Source of the DNA: Methanobacterium_D oryzae
GTDB lineage: Archaea; Methanobacteriota; Methanobacteria; Methanobacteriales; Methanobacteriaceae
Direction of reading: 5' to 3'
Length of the DNA: 64,000 nt
NCBI RefSeq assembly: GCF_050433505.1
Contig: NZ_JBNPXC010000001.1
Coordinates: forward strand, 558,001-622,000
Shown here: positions 63,744 through 64,000 of the stretch, one piece after another
Layout: each line of letters begins with the position of its first letter
How positions within the stretch are numbered: position 1 is the stretch's first letter
Notes under the pieces: model-generated
Database searches by the model: none
What the model was told of the DNA's origin: nothing
The model's input: the letters and a program-made list of their open reading frames with translations, nothing else
Position numbers and translations under genes: made by a program

Positions 63744-64000
63744 TTATAATTCATACTTTAAAATAAAATTCTTAGCCATTTTTTTAGTTTTAGGACTGAT
63801 ACTATCTAATTCGTTTTTAACAAACTCATTTATTTTATCTTTATTTCCTAACTCTTCGTAAAATTCATCAAATATTTCTATAATTCCTGATTTTAGCAAA
63901 GCTTTTTGTTTTTTAGGAAAAATGCATAGTTTATCTACATCTAACAGAATATTTATGATATCTTCCTTTAAACAATCTTTATTTTTAATAATCTTTGCAG
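63744..64000 (-). CDS. Hypothetical protein, C-terminal part (5' end outside window)
   Basis: A frame open to the window edge, giving at least 85 codons. The sequence is helical and lysine-rich (KEDIINILLDVDKLCIFPKK, FDEFYEELGNKDKINEF, PKTKKMAKNFILKYEL). No family is recognised. Its stop lies 17 nt from that of the convergent membrane zinc-ribbon gene. The clean frame and normal composition favour a real gene. Confidence 0.55.
   Translation of the reverse strand, partial: AKIIKNKDCLKEDIINILLDVDKLCIFPKKQKALLKSGIIEIFDEFYEELGNKDKINEFVKNELDSISPKTKKMAKNFILKYEL

Noticed and set aside
1..64000. tRNA, rRNA or CRISPR loci
   Set aside because: No GC-rich cloverleaf segment, no rRNA-like stretch and no regularly spaced direct repeats were seen in the intergenic regions.

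Overview
The window looks like a chromosomal segment of a mesophilic hydrogen-using methanogen of the order Methanobacteriales, most likely Methanobacterium or a close relative. This rests on gene content: a surface protein with pseudomurein-binding repeats, SepCysS of the tRNA-dependent cysteine pathway, the archaeal GatDE amidotransferase, a methanogenesis-marker protein, a VorABC ketoisovalerate oxidoreductase arranged as in Methanothermobacter, and archaeal DNA ligases. The DNA is strongly AT-rich. Ribosome-binding sites are of the GGTGAT/GGAGG type and promoters carry TTTATATA-like boxes. I see no rRNA, tRNA, CRISPR array, insertion sequence or prophage.

Layout. 0-4 kb: the end of a histidine kinase, an ABC exporter pair and a UV-damage endonuclease. 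4-13 kb: two 2-oxoacid:ferredoxin oxidoreductases; the second (vorCBA) follows an acyl-CoA synthetase and an XRE-cupin regulator on the same strand, which suggests assimilation of organic acids into 2-oxoacids. 13-17 kb: a 1034-residue secreted protein with four Ig-like repeats, a glycosidase-like barrel, two pseudomurein-binding repeats and a transglutaminase-type cysteine peptidase domain. 17-23.5 kb: small conserved proteins, archaeoflavoprotein, phosphohexomutase, and a glycosyltransferase with a flippase-like membrane protein. 23.5-33.7 kb: a DNA-repair-rich stretch (two ATP-dependent ligases, Fpg-type glycosylase, family-4 uracil-DNA glycosylase, a primase-polymerase overlapping the second ligase, and four tandem stand-alone ATP-cone proteins), followed by ferredoxin-thioredoxin reductase and glutaredoxin. 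34-44 kb: ThiC, CBS protein, methanogenesis marker 8, GatD, GatE, thioredoxin reductase, SepCysS, an acetyltransferase and an NAD-dependent epimerase. 44-50 kb: a receiver-PAS-PAS-kinase hybrid, a radical-SAM protein and a CopB-type copper ATPase. 50-54 kb: a wHTH-PAS-GAF-GAF regulator divergent from a DUF169 / TusA-DsrE fusion / four-helix membrane protein operon, with four TATACTATA-type palindromes between them and a GyrI-like protein on each side. 54-64 kb: CDF transporter, HEAT-repeat protein, HisG, NYN nuclease, and a five-gene redox operon preceded by TGAAAGTT repeats.

The best candidates for undescribed biology are: (1) the DUF169 / TusA-DsrE / membrane operon with its palindromic operators; (2) the primase-ligase pair next to the ATP-cone array; (3) the multi-domain putative pseudomurein hydrolase; (4) a two-hairpin palindromic element that lies in frame inside the TusA-DsrE gene and again at the end of the archaeoflavoprotein gene; (5) several genes whose ribosome-binding sites point to AUU or AUA rather than AUG/GUG/UUG starts.
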